Positions 6,150 to 6,658 of a DNA stretch of 6,658 nt are shown here, in pieces. This DNA comes from CALAED01 sp937891035. GTDB lineage: Bacteria > Actinomycetota > Actinomycetes > Streptosporangiales > Streptosporangiaceae. Each line of letters starts with the position of its first letter. The first letter of the stretch is position 1. The notes beneath the pieces are model-generated. The model did not search any database and was not told the origin of the DNA. It saw nothing but the letters and a program-made list of their open reading frames with translations. The stretch is taken from the NCBI GenBank assembly GCA_035642125.1, contig DASQSZ010000177.1, forward strand, positions 1-6,658, given 5' to 3'. Made by a program: the position numbers and the translations under genes.

Positions 6150-6658
6150 TCACCCCACCACGGGCGCGGAGCGGTCCGCCATGATCTTGCGAATGCGCTT
6201 TTCCGAAACAGGGTAGGCCGTGCCGAGCTGCTGGGCGAAGAAGCTGACCCGCAGTTCTTCGAGCATCCAGCGGATGTCTTGCAGCCGGGGATCGGCGGCG
6301 CCGTTCGCGGCCCGGTCGCGCAGGCGTTCGTAGTCCGCCTGCAGTGCCTGGACCTGCCGCATGAGGTCGCGGTCGCGGCCCGGGTTGTCGGGCAGCCGGT
6401 CGAGCCGGCGCTCGATCGCGCGAAGGTAGCGCTCCAGGTGCGGCAGCCGGTCCCACCCGGTGGCGGTGACGAATCCGGGGTAGATCAAGGCGCCCAGCTG
6501 GCCGCGGATGTCGGCCAGCGCCGCCGTCAGCGCGGGACTGCCGGCGGTTTTGAGCCGGACCTCGATGGCGTGCGCGCCGGCGAGGGCGCGTTCGACCTGG
6601 GTGATAACGGCGTCGGCCGCGTCGTGCAGACCGGCCCGGACATGGTCGTTGAGGCGGG
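6150..6658 (-). CDS. hrpA: ATP-dependent RNA helicase HrpA, C-terminal end (5' part beyond window)
   Basis: This is the last 168 residues of a DEAH-box RNA helicase, running off the right edge. The visible part belongs to the HrpA-specific C-terminal domain (DUF3418 type), recognisable from LIYPGFVTATG (57-67), PHLERYLRAIERRLDRLP and IRWMLEELRVSFFAQQLGT (128-146), followed by YPVSEKRIRKIM near the end. The ATPase and helicase motifs lie outside the window, so their state cannot be judged. The protein normally exceeds 1,200 residues and acts in the cytoplasm on RNA; in E. coli HrpA has been linked to rescue of stalled ribosomes. The stop is at 6152-6150 and is followed within 20 bases by a strong hairpin, so this gene is probably a separate transcription unit from the regulator. 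It looks like a conserved chromosomal gene that borders the regulator-hydrolase-oxidoreductase group. Confidence 0.95.
   Translation of the reverse strand, partial: RLNDHVRAGLHDAADAVITQVERALAGAHAIEVRLKTAGSPALTAALADIRGQLGALIYPGFVTATGWDRLPHLERYLRAIERRLDRLPDNPGRDRDLMRQVQALQADYERLRDRAANGAADPRLQDIRWMLEELRVSFFAQQLGTAYPVSEKRIRKIMADRSAPVVG

Noticed and set aside
6019..6456. 145-codon minus-strand frame overlapping the hrpA end and intergenic hairpins
   Set aside because: It is an out-of-frame shadow of hrpA, with a Pro/Arg/Ala-rich product and no homology signal; it would also read through the terminator hairpins.
1..6658. tRNA or rRNA genes, CRISPR arrays, insertion sequences, phage attachment sites
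   Set aside because: The DNA is nearly filled by four genes. The two gaps (154 and 238 bp) contain no cloverleaf, no regularly spaced repeats and no transposase or terminal inverted repeats of IS type.

Overview
The window is a very GC-rich stretch with strong third-position G/C bias, GTG and possibly TTG initiation, a Streptomyces-style promoter (-10 TAGAGT) and a DnaA box of the high-GC Gram-positive type (TTGTCCACA). Together these point to an actinomycete chromosome. I cannot name the genus. All four protein-coding genes lie on the minus strand, so they read from right to left.

From right to left: (1) positions 6658-6150 hold the C-terminal end of an HrpA-type DEAH-box RNA helicase, cut by the window edge. 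(2) Positions 6149-5912 form a 238-bp intergenic region. It holds three consecutive perfect hairpins, a DnaA box in the loop of the first, a fourth hairpin that competes with the third, and a predicted promoter for the next gene. (3) Positions 5911-3002 encode a large LuxR-family (LAL/MalT-like) regulator of about 969 residues: an N-terminal AAA-type ATPase, a long helical TPR-like middle and a C-terminal LuxR helix-turn-helix. (4) Positions 3001-2848 form a 154-bp gap with a small inverted repeat and an 8-bp palindrome. (5) Positions 2847-1753 encode an alpha/beta hydrolase whose predicted nucleophile is cysteine rather than serine. (6) Positions 1751-1, running off the left edge, encode a GMC-family flavin oxidoreductase of the ChoD-like cholesterol oxidase type with a four-cysteine CxxCxxCxxxC cluster. 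It starts one base after the hydrolase stop codon.

The hydrolase and the oxidoreductase almost certainly form a translationally coupled pair. A reasonable inference is that the hydrolase processes an ester, thioester or lactone and the flavoenzyme oxidises the corresponding alcohol, perhaps a sterol or another hydrophobic alcohol. The ATP-binding LuxR regulator directly upstream is the obvious candidate controller, but nothing in the sequence proves the link. The substrate is unknown.

The points most worth following up are the Cys-nucleophile hydrolase coupled to a possibly Fe-S-binding GMC enzyme, and the structured hrpA-luxR intergenic region. The long open frames on the plus strand (for example 213-1772 and 4406-5398) are antisense shadows and are not annotated as genes.
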